This document shows, piece by piece, positions 51,046 to 58,967 of a stretch of 64,000 bases of DNA (the first letter of the stretch is position 1; each line of letters starts with the position of its first letter). This stretch comes from an uncultured Castellaniella sp. (GTDB lineage Bacteria; Pseudomonadota; Gammaproteobacteria; Burkholderiales; Burkholderiaceae_B), in contig NZ_CALKHS010000001.1 of assembly GCF_937988725.1 (NCBI RefSeq), forward strand, positions 220,016 through 284,015. The letters are read 5' to 3'. A program made the position numbers and the translations under genes. Below the pieces are notes generated by a model that made no database searches, was not told the DNA's origin, and saw only the letters and a program-made list of their open reading frames with translations.

Positions 51046-51873
51046 GTGAAGGTCGGTCTGTTCTGCTATTCGAATTCGACGAACGTGGGGGATTTCATCC
51101 AGACCCTGGCCGTCGCCCAGCATCTGGACCAGGAATACCATCTGGTGGATCGGGACTTCATGAACCGGTACGACGGCGAGCCGATGGCGGTCGTCATGAA
51201 CGGATGGTTCACGGACGAGCCTGGCAACTGGCCGCCTTCGCCGGCTATCATCCCGATCTTCCTCGGTTTCCATATCTCCAGGGAATCCGTCTCGGTCGTC
51301 CGCGACCACAAGGACTATTTCGCGCGCCATGCCCCCATCGGCTGCCGGGATCACATGACGGCGGCCGTCATGAAAGAATGCGGCATCGACGCCTACGTCA
51401 GCGGATGCGCCACCATGACCTTCCCCAGGCGGCCGGCCGATGCGGCAGCCGACCGGGTCGTGCTGGTGGACGAGCCCCTGCAGCATTTCCTGCGTTCGGA
51501 GCGCAAGGACTTCGCCTTCGTCTCGCACGAACTGGAGCCCTATATGTCGCAGACGCTGCGATTCCAGGCGGCCAGGGAGCTTCTGGATTTCTATCGGGAA
51601 AACGCGGGCCTGATCATCACCCGCCGCATCCATTGCGCCATGCCCTGCGCGGCGATGGGCATCCCGGTCGTGTTTTCCGGCCTCAAGGACGGTAGAACCC
51701 GGATCGTCGACATCCTGGGCCTGCACTGCCAGCAGGCAAAGCGCTACCCCCGCAGCCGCCTCGCGGATTTCCCCAGGAAAACGATCGAGTTCGAGGACAA
51801 GAAGCGCCAGATCACCGAAGACCTGCACGCCCGCCTGAAGGCCGTGGGCGTCAAGGTGAAGGTCCCGGCGTAG
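51046..51873 (+). CDS. Polysaccharide pyruvyl transferase family protein
   Basis: 275 aa. VGLFCYSNSTNVGDFIQTLAVAQHL at the N-terminus, FLGFHISRE, HAPIGCRDHMTAAVMKECGIDAYVSGCATMTF, and a late LIITRRIHCAMPCAAMGIPVVFSG are the blocks of the CsaB/WcaK-like family, which adds ketal-pyruvate from phosphoenolpyruvate to sugars. The start is GTG 51046 with AGGAGGGG upstream. It is a single gene after the acyltransferase and probably decorates the same glycan. Shorter than classical members (about 300-400 aa). Confidence 0.83.
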   Translation: MKVGLFCYSNSTNVGDFIQTLAVAQHLDQEYHLVDRDFMNRYDGEPMAVVMNGWFTDEPGNWPPSPAIIPIFLGFHISRESVSVVRDHKDYFARHAPIGCRDHMTAAVMKECGIDAYVSGCATMTFPRRPADAAADRVVLVDEPLQHFLRSERKDFAFVSHELEPYMSQTLRFQAARELLDFYRENAGLIITRRIHCAMPCAAMGIPVVFSGLKDGRTRIVDILGLHCQQAKRYPRSRLADFPRKTIEFEDKKRQITEDLHARLKAVGVKVKVPA

Positions 51874-51891
51874 CGGACCGCGGGGGGCGCC

Positions 51892-52272
51892 ATGGCAAGG
51901 CCTGGGAGTGGTTTCGGCGGGCGTGCCGCGTACCTGTGCATGCTGCTGACTGTGGCCGTGGCTGCGATCATGGCGGCTTTCAGCGGGCCAGCCTGGGCTG
52001 CCAACCAGCCCTGCAGCGGCCGCAAGGGCGGGATCTCGCATTGCCAGGGTGAAACCTTTGTCTGCAACGACGGTTCCGTCAGCGCCAGCAAGCGCTCGTG
52101 CAGCGCTTCGTCCGCGGGCCGGGGTTTCGCCCCCGCTCCCGCCAGGCGGTCAGCCACGCCATCGGCGGGGGAGTCGCCCTGCTCGTGCCGCGCCGGCACG
52201 TATTGCACAGGTCCCCGGGGCGGCCGTTACTGCTATTCGGACAGCGGCAGGAAAAGCTACCTGAGGAAGTGA
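51892..52272 (+). CDS. Small secreted cysteine-rich protein
   Basis: 126 aa. An N-terminal hydrophobic stretch (about residues 14-36, YLCMLLTVAVAAIMAAFSGPAWA) is a signal peptide. The mature part has eight cysteines in two modules: QPCSGRKGGISHCQGETFVCNDGSVSASKRSC and PCSCRAGTYCTGPRGGRYCYSDSGRKSYL. Similar modules occur in uncharacterised proteobacterial secreted proteins. The even cysteine count suggests disulfides in the periplasm. Function unknown. It is followed by the cupin gene 5 nt after its stop. Confidence 0.72.
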   Translation: MARPGSGFGGRAAYLCMLLTVAVAAIMAAFSGPAWAANQPCSGRKGGISHCQGETFVCNDGSVSASKRSCSASSAGRGFAPAPARRSATPSAGESPCSCRAGTYCTGPRGGRYCYSDSGRKSYLRK

Positions 52273-52277
52273 CGACC

Positions 52278-52832
52278 ATGTCCATCAATCGCCAATCTTT
52301 CCAGTCCCTGATCACCGCGCTGGACCTGCGACCGCACCCGGAAGGCGGCCATTACCGCGAAGTCTTCCGCTCTGGGCTGCGGGTGTCGTTCCAAGGGACG
52401 CAGCGCAGTGCCGGGACGTCAATCTATTACCTGCTGGCGCAGGGCGCGCATTCGGCCTGGCATCGCATCGATGCCGATGAGATCTGGTGTTTCCACGCGG
52501 GCGGCCTGCTTGATCTGCACGTGCTGCTGACCGATGGCGGCTTGCGGACGCATCGCCTGGGCGATGCCCTGGCCCACCCCGGCGCTGTGTACCAGGCGGC
52601 GGTTCCCGCAGGCAGCTGGTTCGCGGCGGAGCTGGCGGATCCGGACGATTTCGTGTTGGCGGGCTGCCTGGTGGCGCCCGGCTTCGAGTTTTCCGGTTTC
52701 CGATTGGCCGACGAGGCGGATATGGCGGATGCCGTCGGGCGTCACGGCGCCTGGATCCGCCGGCTGCTGGCGAAGCCTGACGGTAGCCGCGAAGCGGCGG
52801 AGGACCGGCCGGGCGGTCTGTATCCCGGGTGA
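52278..52832 (+). CDS. DUF985 cupin-like protein
   Basis: 184 aa. Typical cupin_5 blocks: LDLRPHPEGGHYREVFRS, TSIYYLLAQGAHSAWHRIDADEIWCFHAGG (metal-binding His/Glu pattern), and PAGSWFAAEL with VLAGCLVAPGFEFSGFRLAD. Proteins of this family are single-domain cupins of unclear role, some acting on sugar or phosphorylated substrates. ATG 52278, 5 nt after the secreted protein gene, so a small operon is likely. Confidence 0.88.
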   Translation: MSINRQSFQSLITALDLRPHPEGGHYREVFRSGLRVSFQGTQRSAGTSIYYLLAQGAHSAWHRIDADEIWCFHAGGLLDLHVLLTDGGLRTHRLGDALAHPGAVYQAAVPAGSWFAAELADPDDFVLAGCLVAPGFEFSGFRLADEADMADAVGRHGAWIRRLLAKPDGSREAAEDRPGGLYPG

Positions 52833-52854
52833 CTGACGGAATGGCTGGCACCCG

Positions 52855-53838
52855 CTATTCCGGCTGCCGAATCCGCCGCGAGAAATCCTCCACCGGCCCG
52901 GCCCGCGCCGCGCGCTGCGTGACATCCGCCTGCGCGCGCAAGACGCTCAGCGGCTGGCTGGTGTCCAGGCCGTGATGCCGGTACAGGTATTCCGGCAGGT
53001 ACCCCGATAGGATCAGGCGGATGTCCATGGGCAGGCCGGGCACGATGGGCCGGACCATGTCGTAGACCAGGGTTGTGCAGTTGGCCGTCAGGGTGTTGTA
53101 GAACTGCGGGGCGTCGGCCAGGCGGTTGGCGCTGTCCACGTAGGCCAGGAACAGCCGGCGCATCGCGGCCTGGGGCATGCGCACGGGATACAGGAAGAGT
53201 CGTTCTTCGCGCGGGCCGGCGCGCACGTAGAGAATGTCGCGCTCTTCCGCGGCGACGATGCTGCGTTCGAACTGCTTGAAGAATCCGCCGACGGCGGAAA
53301 AGGATTCCTTGCGTTCCTTGCGGATTTCCACGGAAAACGCCAGGTGTCGCCCGTCGCTGAAGCCGAAGGACACCAGGGTGTGCGCGATGGCCGGCCCCAT
53401 CCAGTAGGACAGGGCCATGTCCACGGACTGCAGGGTATCCAGATCGTAGGATGCATCCTGCCAGCGGACGGTGTAGTCGGTTTCGCCGCGCCAGTCGAAG
53501 TTGCGGACGTTGCGCAGCGTGACCACGGAACCCTGGACGCGGCCCGTCAGGCTGCGGGCCACGTCGTCGGCCCAGTCCCGGTGATTCGAGGGCGCCAGGC
53601 TGATCCACCAGGCGGCCAGGATCATGGCCGCCGCGCCCAGCGCCCATCGGGCCGGCACGGCGTAGCGGTGCTGGATCCACAGGGAAGCCAGCCCCGCGCA
53701 CACGCTGGCCGCCCACAATCCCATCCAGACCAGCCGCAGCCAGTGCCCGCCGGGCGCCTGGATCCAGAGCGCGGTCAGCCCCCAGGCCAGGGCCAGCAGC
53801 AGGACGAGGGACAAGAGGCTGTGAGTCAGAATGTGCAT
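52855..53838 (-). CDS. DUF4105 inner-membrane protein
   Basis: 327 aa. Three hydrophobic segments occupy about residues 5-85 (LLSLVLLLALAWGLTALWI, WMGLWAASVCAGLASLWI, AAAMILAAWWISLAP). The rest is a DUF4105 domain, with HTLVSFGFSDGRHLAFSVEIRKE, LYPVRMPQAAMRRLFLAYVDSAN and NTLTANCTTLVYDMV, where the conserved Asn-Cys (about residue 253) suggests a cysteine-peptidase-like fold. ATG 53838. Function unknown; convergent with the cupin gene. Confidence 0.82.
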   Translation of the reverse strand: MHILTHSLLSLVLLLALAWGLTALWIQAPGGHWLRLVWMGLWAASVCAGLASLWIQHRYAVPARWALGAAAMILAAWWISLAPSNHRDWADDVARSLTGRVQGSVVTLRNVRNFDWRGETDYTVRWQDASYDLDTLQSVDMALSYWMGPAIAHTLVSFGFSDGRHLAFSVEIRKERKESFSAVGGFFKQFERSIVAAEERDILYVRAGPREERLFLYPVRMPQAAMRRLFLAYVDSANRLADAPQFYNTLTANCTTLVYDMVRPIVPGLPMDIRLILSGYLPEYLYRHHGLDTSQPLSVLRAQADVTQRAARAGPVEDFSRRIRQPE

Positions 53839-53997
53839 GAAGATGGCGCGGATCCCGGGCGGACCTTGTGGATGAGCTTGCCGCCCTAGTGTATCTGTAT
53901 CGGGGTTTGCCGGGCTTGGCCCGCTTTCGCGGTATAGTTTCCAGGCCGTACCCCCTGGCGGGCGTATTCCGCGTCCGCACGACTTGGAGTCAAAGCC

Positions 53998-54327
53998 ATG
54001 AGCGGTGAATACATTCTGAAGTCCAGCGGTGACAAGTTCCTGTTCAATCTCAGGTCCGGAAACCACCAGGTCATTCTGGCCAGCCAGCGATATGCCAGCA
54101 AGGCGTCGGCGCAGGGGGGAATCGAGTCCGTCCGGAAGAACTCCCCCAGCGATGCGCGCTACGGGCGGTTGACGGCGAAGGACGGTTCGCATTATTTCAC
54201 CCTGACCGCGACCAACGGCGAAGTCATCGGCACCAGCGAGATGTATCCCACTACGGCTGCCCGGGACAAAGGCATCGAATCGGTCAAGGCGAACGGCCCG
54301 GCGGCGCCCGTGCAGGACCAGACCTGA
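53998..54327 (+). CDS. YegP family protein (two DUF1508 repeats)
   Basis: 109 aa. Two related repeats: GEYILKSSGDKFLFNLRSGNHQVILASQRYASKASAQGGIESVRKN and YGRLTAKDGSHYFTLTATNGEVIGTSEMYPTTAARDKGIESVKAN. DUF1508 proteins are small beta-sandwich proteins of unknown role, common in bacteria. ATG 53998 with AGT-rich leader; GGAG lies about 9 nt upstream. Single gene. Confidence 0.88.
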   Translation: MSGEYILKSSGDKFLFNLRSGNHQVILASQRYASKASAQGGIESVRKNSPSDARYGRLTAKDGSHYFTLTATNGEVIGTSEMYPTTAARDKGIESVKANGPAAPVQDQT

Positions 54328-54478
54328 GCCTGGCTTTCCGCCGGGCGGCGACCGGCTCACGGGCCAGGGACCATCGCGAATCCGATTCCCCCGGCCCGGG
54401 AACCAGCGTTGCATCCGGCGCTGGCGCCGCGCCGCGTGAATTAAACTGACCCTTTCAATCACCGTCGGATGACGCCCC

Positions 54479-54667
54479 ATGCGCCTGCTCATCGCCCTGC
54501 TTCTGCCCTGGCTGGCTTTCTTCACCATCGGCCGCCCCCTGGCGGGGATCGTCTGCCTGATCCTGCAGATCACCCTGATCGGCTGGATCCCGGCGGCCAT
54601 CTGGGCCGTGTATGCGCTCAGCCAGTACAACACCGACAAGAAGATCGAAAAGGCGCTGGGCCGCTGA
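54479..54667 (+). CDS. Pmp3/YqaE family small membrane protein
   Basis: 62 aa with two membrane segments (LLIALLLPWLAFFTIGRPLAG and ILQITLIGWIPAAIWAVYAL), the size and pattern of the UPF0057/Pmp3 family, stress-related membrane proteins linked to ion leakage and membrane potential. The C-terminus NTDKKIEKALGR is charged. ATG 54479. Confidence 0.9.
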   Translation: MRLLIALLLPWLAFFTIGRPLAGIVCLILQITLIGWIPAAIWAVYALSQYNTDKKIEKALGR

Positions 54668-54771
54668 GACTCCGCTGCGAAATCAGGCGCCTCTGTCTCT
54701 TCCAGCCAACAGCCGCGCGCGCTTTCCGGCAGTAGAATCATCCACTGGATTTTTCCCTCTCAGGTGGGATC

Positions 54772-55935
54772 ATGCCGATGTCTGCTTCAACCGCCCCGGT
54801 CGCGTCAGCGGCGGCGGCTGTTCCCGCCACTGCGCCGGATTCCGGCGCCCTGATCGCCGGCGTTCGCGTCGGCGGGGCCTGGTCCGAAGACCTGCAGGCG
54901 CGCTGCCGGCGCTGGCTGTCGGATCATGGCCTGGGCGATCTGATCGAGCAGGACGCCGGCGTCGATGCGTGGGGACCTTGGCAGCGGTTCCGCTTGTCGT
55001 GGCCGCAGGCCGCGGATCTGGACACCGCTGGGTTGGCGCAGTCGCTGCGCCTGTCCCCCGACGACAGCGACCGCGACCTGGACGCCGAGATCCTGGCGGC
55101 GCTGCTGCTGTCCCCCGTCCCTTTCGATTTTCCCAGCCTGGACGAATGGCAGTCCGCCGTGCGGCTGCGGCGCTTCATCGTGCAGGCCGGACGGCGCACT
55201 GTGCTGGCCTTCGATACCGAACAGGCCGAACGCCCGGACTGCTGGCGCTGGTCCGAGGAGACCGGCTTCATCCTGCTGCCGGGACATGAACTGATCCCGT
55301 CGCTGGAACAGACGCTGTGGCCGGACGTGTCCGGTCGCTTGTATTCCTTTTCCTGCTACCGGGCGACCGAATACGTGCTGCTCCTGGCGATGGCGCGGGA
55401 ACTGCAGGTCAGCAATCCGGCGGCGCTGGCCGCGCTGCAGGCCCAGTGGCAGCGCAAGGCCATCCAGTCAGGCCCGTTTCACGACGCCTTCCTGCATGAA
55501 TACGGGTCGCTGCAGGCGCCGCTGCCGCCCCGGTATTACGTGCCGGGCGACCGCCTGTGGTTTCGTAACCCGCACGAGCCTTCCGCCAATGTCGAGGGCT
55601 ACGAAGGATCCTGGGTGTTCTACCTGGGGCAGGGGCATTTCACCAATTTCTGGAAGCCCGACCAGCCCTATACCCTGACGTATAAGTGCGTGGAAATCCA
55701 TCACTGGCGGCATGGATTGCGCCAGGATGCGGCCGCCAAGGCCTGGATGGACGAGTCCATCGTCGAAGCCCGCGTGGCCGAGACGCTGGCCGACCCCTTG
55801 GCGACGAACCGGATACTCGATCGCATGATGCGTCTGCGTGACCCGGCCGGCGTCTACGACCAGGGCGGCTGCATCGACGCGTCCCGCGAGGCTGTGCGCT
55901 GCGTGCGGCCCGGGACGTTCGATCTGGGCTTCTGA
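54772..55935 (+). CDS. Tgl-like protein-glutamine gamma-glutamyltransferase (transglutaminase), tentative
   Basis: 387 aa, no signal peptide. The C-terminal half resembles Bacillus Tgl, which cross-links spore-coat proteins: a WSEETGFILLPG stretch; LYSFSCYRATEYVLLLAMARELQ, aligning with the Tgl catalytic-Cys helix (Cys195 here); and PPRYYVPGDRLWFRNPHEPSANVEGYEGSWVFYLGQGHF, aligning with the Tgl PGDVLYFKNP region. The comparison is from memory of the family, and some residues thought important in Tgl (an acid just before the Cys, one in the later block) appear replaced by Ser, so activity is doubtful. The N-terminal 130 residues are unique. It is convergent with the DUF1854/exporter operon next to the cyanophycin genes. 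Transglutaminases join glutamine to amines. Confidence 0.6.
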   Translation: MPMSASTAPVASAAAAVPATAPDSGALIAGVRVGGAWSEDLQARCRRWLSDHGLGDLIEQDAGVDAWGPWQRFRLSWPQAADLDTAGLAQSLRLSPDDSDRDLDAEILAALLLSPVPFDFPSLDEWQSAVRLRRFIVQAGRRTVLAFDTEQAERPDCWRWSEETGFILLPGHELIPSLEQTLWPDVSGRLYSFSCYRATEYVLLLAMARELQVSNPAALAALQAQWQRKAIQSGPFHDAFLHEYGSLQAPLPPRYYVPGDRLWFRNPHEPSANVEGYEGSWVFYLGQGHFTNFWKPDQPYTLTYKCVEIHHWRHGLRQDAAAKAWMDESIVEARVAETLADPLATNRILDRMMRLRDPAGVYDQGGCIDASREAVRCVRPGTFDLGF

Positions 55936-55938
55936 GCC

Positions 55939-56502
55939 CTACAGGAAGCGATCCAGGATCTTCCGGCTGGCCCGATCCAGCGCGGCCAGGTCGCGAACCA
56001 GGAAGTGCACGCCGCAGGCGTCGGCGATCAGCAGCGTGTTGGCCGAGAGGCGGCGGATGTCGTCCTCGCTTTTCAGGGTCAGCACGGCGGGGCCGCGATC
56101 CGTGACGACGTCCCAGCGGCTGGGCGTGGCCCAGCCCGATGCCCGGTGGATGCGCAGGATCTCGGGCTTGAAATCCCGCTGGGCCAGGTCTTCGGCGATC
56201 AGGCGCTGCGGGGTTTCGGGCAGGTCCTGCAGGCGGTCCACCCAGGCCTGTTCCTGGGCCTGGGCGTCCACCAGCGAAATGCTTTCGTCCGGGGCGCTGA
56301 TCGGGAAGCTGCGCACGGGGGTCACGATCACGTCGGGCCGGCCCGTTCGCGACAGCAGCAGGCGGCCGAAGTTGTCCCGGGACAGGGTGAAGTCCGCCGG
56401 GCGCGGCATCCCCGCGGCGGAAGACGAGGACGTCGCGCCCGGACCCGGCGGTGCGGGGTCGGCGGCCGGCGGCGTGTCGTGCTCAGGAATCGGAATCATC
56501 AT
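55939..56502 (-). CDS. DUF1854 protein, cyanophycin-associated
   Basis: 187 aa. MMIPIPEHDTPPAADPAPP precedes a DUF1854 domain: FTLSRDNFGRLLLSRTGRPDVIVTPVRSFPISAPDESISLVD, ILRIHRASGWATPSRWDVVTDRGPAVLTLKSEDDIRRLSANTLLIADACGVHFLVRDLAALDRASRKIL. Proteins of this group occur beside cyanophycin synthetases in betaproteobacteria together with the ABC exporter gene. ATG 56502 or 56499 overlaps the exporter gene by about 17-20 nt, so they are coupled. Likely soluble; function unknown. Confidence 0.85.
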   Translation of the reverse strand: MMIPIPEHDTPPAADPAPPGPGATSSSSAAGMPRPADFTLSRDNFGRLLLSRTGRPDVIVTPVRSFPISAPDESISLVDAQAQEQAWVDRLQDLPETPQRLIAEDLAQRDFKPEILRIHRASGWATPSRWDVVTDRGPAVLTLKSEDDIRRLSANTLLIADACGVHFLVRDLAALDRASRKILDRFL

Positions 56503-58732
56503 CGGCCTCGTGGGCGGAGTGCCCGGTTGCGCGCGACGGCGGCAGCGCGCCCTGCAGCTGGGCCTGGTACAGGCGCGCATAGGCGCCTTCGCGGGCCAGC
56601 AGTTCGTCGTGGCGGCCGATCTCGACGATGCGGCCGCTGTCCATCACCACCAGGCGGTCGGCCTCGCGCAGCGTGCTCAGGCGGTGGGCGATGGAAATCG
56701 TGGTGCGGCCCTTGACCAGGTTGTCCAGGGCCTTCTGGATTTCATTTTCGGTCGCCGTGTCCACCGACGAGGTCGCCTCGTCCAGGATCAGGATCGGCGG
56801 ATCGATCAGGATGGCCCGGGCGATGGAGATGCGCTGGCGCTCGCCCCCCGACAGGGCCTGGCCCCGCTCGCCCACCAGCGAATCGTAGCCGTGCGGCAGG
56901 CGCAGGATGAATTCGTGCGCGTGCGCGGCGCGGGCGGCCGCGATGATGTCCGCGCGGCTGGCGTCGGGGCGGCCGTAGGCGATGTTCTCGGCCACGCTGC
57001 CGTAGAACAGGAAGGGTTCCTGCAGCACCAGGCCGATGTGGCGCCGGTAGTCGCTGATCGCGTACTGGCGGATGTCGATGCCGTCCAGGCGGATGGCGCC
57101 CTGGGACACGTCGTAGAAGCGGCAGATCAGGTTGACCAGCGTGCTCTTGCCCGAGCCGCTGTGGCCCACCAGGCCGACCATTTCGCCGGGGGCGATGTCC
57201 AGGCTCAGGTCCTGGATCACGCTGCGGTTGCCATAGCGGAAACCGATCCGGCTCAGTTCGATGCGCCCCCGGATCTGGTTCATGGGGCGGGGCTCGGCGG
57301 GTTCCGGCACGCTGGACACGTGGTCCAGGATGTCGAAGATGCGCTTCGCGCCGGCTGCGGCCCGCTGGGTCACGGACACGATGCGGCTCATGGAATCCAG
57401 GCGCACGTAGAACCGGCTGATGTAGGCCAGGAACGCCGTCAGGACCCCGACCGTGATGGCCTGGCGCGACACCAGCCAGATGCCGAACACCCAGACCACC
57501 AGCAGGCCCAGCTCCGTCAGCAGGGTGACGGTGGGCGTGAACAGCGACCACAGCGCATTGACCCGGTCGTTGATCGCCAGGTTGCGGTCGTTGGCCTCGC
57601 GGAAACGCGCGACTTCGCGCTTTTCCTGGGCGAAGGCCTTGACCACGCGGATGCCGGGGATGGTGTCGGCCAGCACGTTGGTGATTTCCGACCAGACGCG
57701 GTCGGCCTTTTCGAAGCCGTGGCGCAGCCGGTCGCGCACCCAGTGGATCATCCACAGGATGATGGGCAGGGGCGCCAGGGTCGCCAGCGCGAGCCAGGGA
57801 TCGATGGACAGCAGGATGGCCGCCGTCATGACGATCATCAGGATGTCGGTGAAGAAATCCAGCAGGTGCAGCGACAGGAACAGGCAGATGCGGTCGGATT
57901 CCGAGCCGATGCGGGCCATCAGGTCGCCCGTGCGCTTGCCGCCGAAATACTGCAGCGACAGCTGCTGCAGGTGCTGGTAGGTGCTGGTGCGCAGATCGGC
58001 GCCGATGCGCTCGCTGACCCAGGCCAGGATGGCGCTGCGCCCCCAGCCCAGGGCCCAGGCGACCAGGGATGAGGCCAGCAGCCCGCCCAGATACAGCGTC
58101 ACCAGGTTCCAGTGGATCGGCTCGCCGTTCTGGAAGGGGATCAGCACGTCGTCCATCAGCGGCATGGTCAGGTACGGCGGCACCAGCGATGCGCCGGTGG
58201 AAATCAGCGTCAGGACCAGGCCGATGCCCAGTTGCCGGCGGTAGGGGCGGGCGAAGCGCCACAGGCGAAACAGCGAACTGGCGCGGGGCGGCTGCGTGTC
58301 CTTGGCGGCGATGTCCGCGGCGGGCGCGGGCGGCGCGTCGTCCGATGGCTGGCGCAGGGATTCGTGGCGGGCCAGCAGCCGCAGCGCCTGGGGATGGCTG
58401 TCCATCGTGTAGCGCCAGCGCGCCAGGCGGGCGTGTTCGTCCACCAGCTCCAGGCTGCCCACGCCGGCGTGATCCTGCAGTTTCAGGTGCAGGTCGGGGC
58501 GCAGCGGCCAGGACCGGCAGGACTGCGCGTCGGCGCCGCAGAACAGCCAGCGGCGGTCGGTTAGGACCAGCAGGCTGTCGGCGTACTGCAGTTGGCCATC
58601 CAGGTTCAGCGGCAGCCATTCCAGCGGATGCTCGTCCGCCGCCAGTTGGGCCGAGAGCGTGTCGTGCCATGCGGCGGGCAGGCCGGGCGGGCAGGCGGCC
58701 GCCGCCGAGGATTCGAGAATGGGATCCTGCAT
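56483..58732 (-). CDS. Cyanophycin-locus ABC exporter (fused membrane and ATPase domains)
   Basis: 749 aa. An unusual N-terminal soluble part of about 150 residues (WLPLNLDGQLQYADSLLVLTDRRWLFCGADAQ) precedes a six-helix exporter domain (about 165-460, RPYRRQLGIGLVLTLISTGASLVPPYL) and a nucleotide-binding domain with Walker A GHSGSGKST (about residue 525), signature LSGGERQRISIARAIL, Walker B ILILDEATSSVD and SIAHRLSTLR. Similar to MsbA/lipid-type half exporters. The substrate is unknown; the extra N-terminal domain is a mark of the cyanophycin-associated subgroup. ATG 58732, divergent from the synthetase genes. Confidence 0.9.
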   Translation of the reverse strand: MQDPILESSAAAACPPGLPAAWHDTLSAQLAADEHPLEWLPLNLDGQLQYADSLLVLTDRRWLFCGADAQSCRSWPLRPDLHLKLQDHAGVGSLELVDEHARLARWRYTMDSHPQALRLLARHESLRQPSDDAPPAPAADIAAKDTQPPRASSLFRLWRFARPYRRQLGIGLVLTLISTGASLVPPYLTMPLMDDVLIPFQNGEPIHWNLVTLYLGGLLASSLVAWALGWGRSAILAWVSERIGADLRTSTYQHLQQLSLQYFGGKRTGDLMARIGSESDRICLFLSLHLLDFFTDILMIVMTAAILLSIDPWLALATLAPLPIILWMIHWVRDRLRHGFEKADRVWSEITNVLADTIPGIRVVKAFAQEKREVARFREANDRNLAINDRVNALWSLFTPTVTLLTELGLLVVWVFGIWLVSRQAITVGVLTAFLAYISRFYVRLDSMSRIVSVTQRAAAGAKRIFDILDHVSSVPEPAEPRPMNQIRGRIELSRIGFRYGNRSVIQDLSLDIAPGEMVGLVGHSGSGKSTLVNLICRFYDVSQGAIRLDGIDIRQYAISDYRRHIGLVLQEPFLFYGSVAENIAYGRPDASRADIIAAARAAHAHEFILRLPHGYDSLVGERGQALSGGERQRISIARAILIDPPILILDEATSSVDTATENEIQKALDNLVKGRTTISIAHRLSTLREADRLVVMDSGRIVEIGRHDELLAREGAYARLYQAQLQGALPPSRATGHSAHEADDDSDS

Positions 58733-58811
58733 GGATGATGGGCTGGGGAGAGATAGGAAGATCTGTCAGACAGCAGGAATATAGATCGGAATCGCTGCGA
58801 ACATGCGAATA

Positions 58812-58862
58812 CCGTTGCGCCGGCGTCACAATCGTCAACGGTTTTTCTGTGCGGCGCAACGG
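58812..58862. promoter_or_regulatory. 11-bp perfect inverted repeat in the cyanophycin divergent promoter
   Basis: CCGTTGCGCCG (58812-58822) and CGGCGCAACGG (58852-58862) are perfect reverse complements, 29 nt apart. A -10-like TATGAT (58871-58876) follows on the plus strand, facing the synthetase genes. It may be an operator pair bound by one regulator, or a hairpin in the exporter message. The regulator is not identified. Confidence 0.5.
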
Positions 58863-58967
58863 CGCAAGATTATGATGTGTGCCGTTGTTCGACAGGCGTG
58901 ACTACGAAGGCGCCTGATCTCGGCGGCACTCGGCCCCCCGGCCAGACCCTTTTGACATGGTTCGCTC

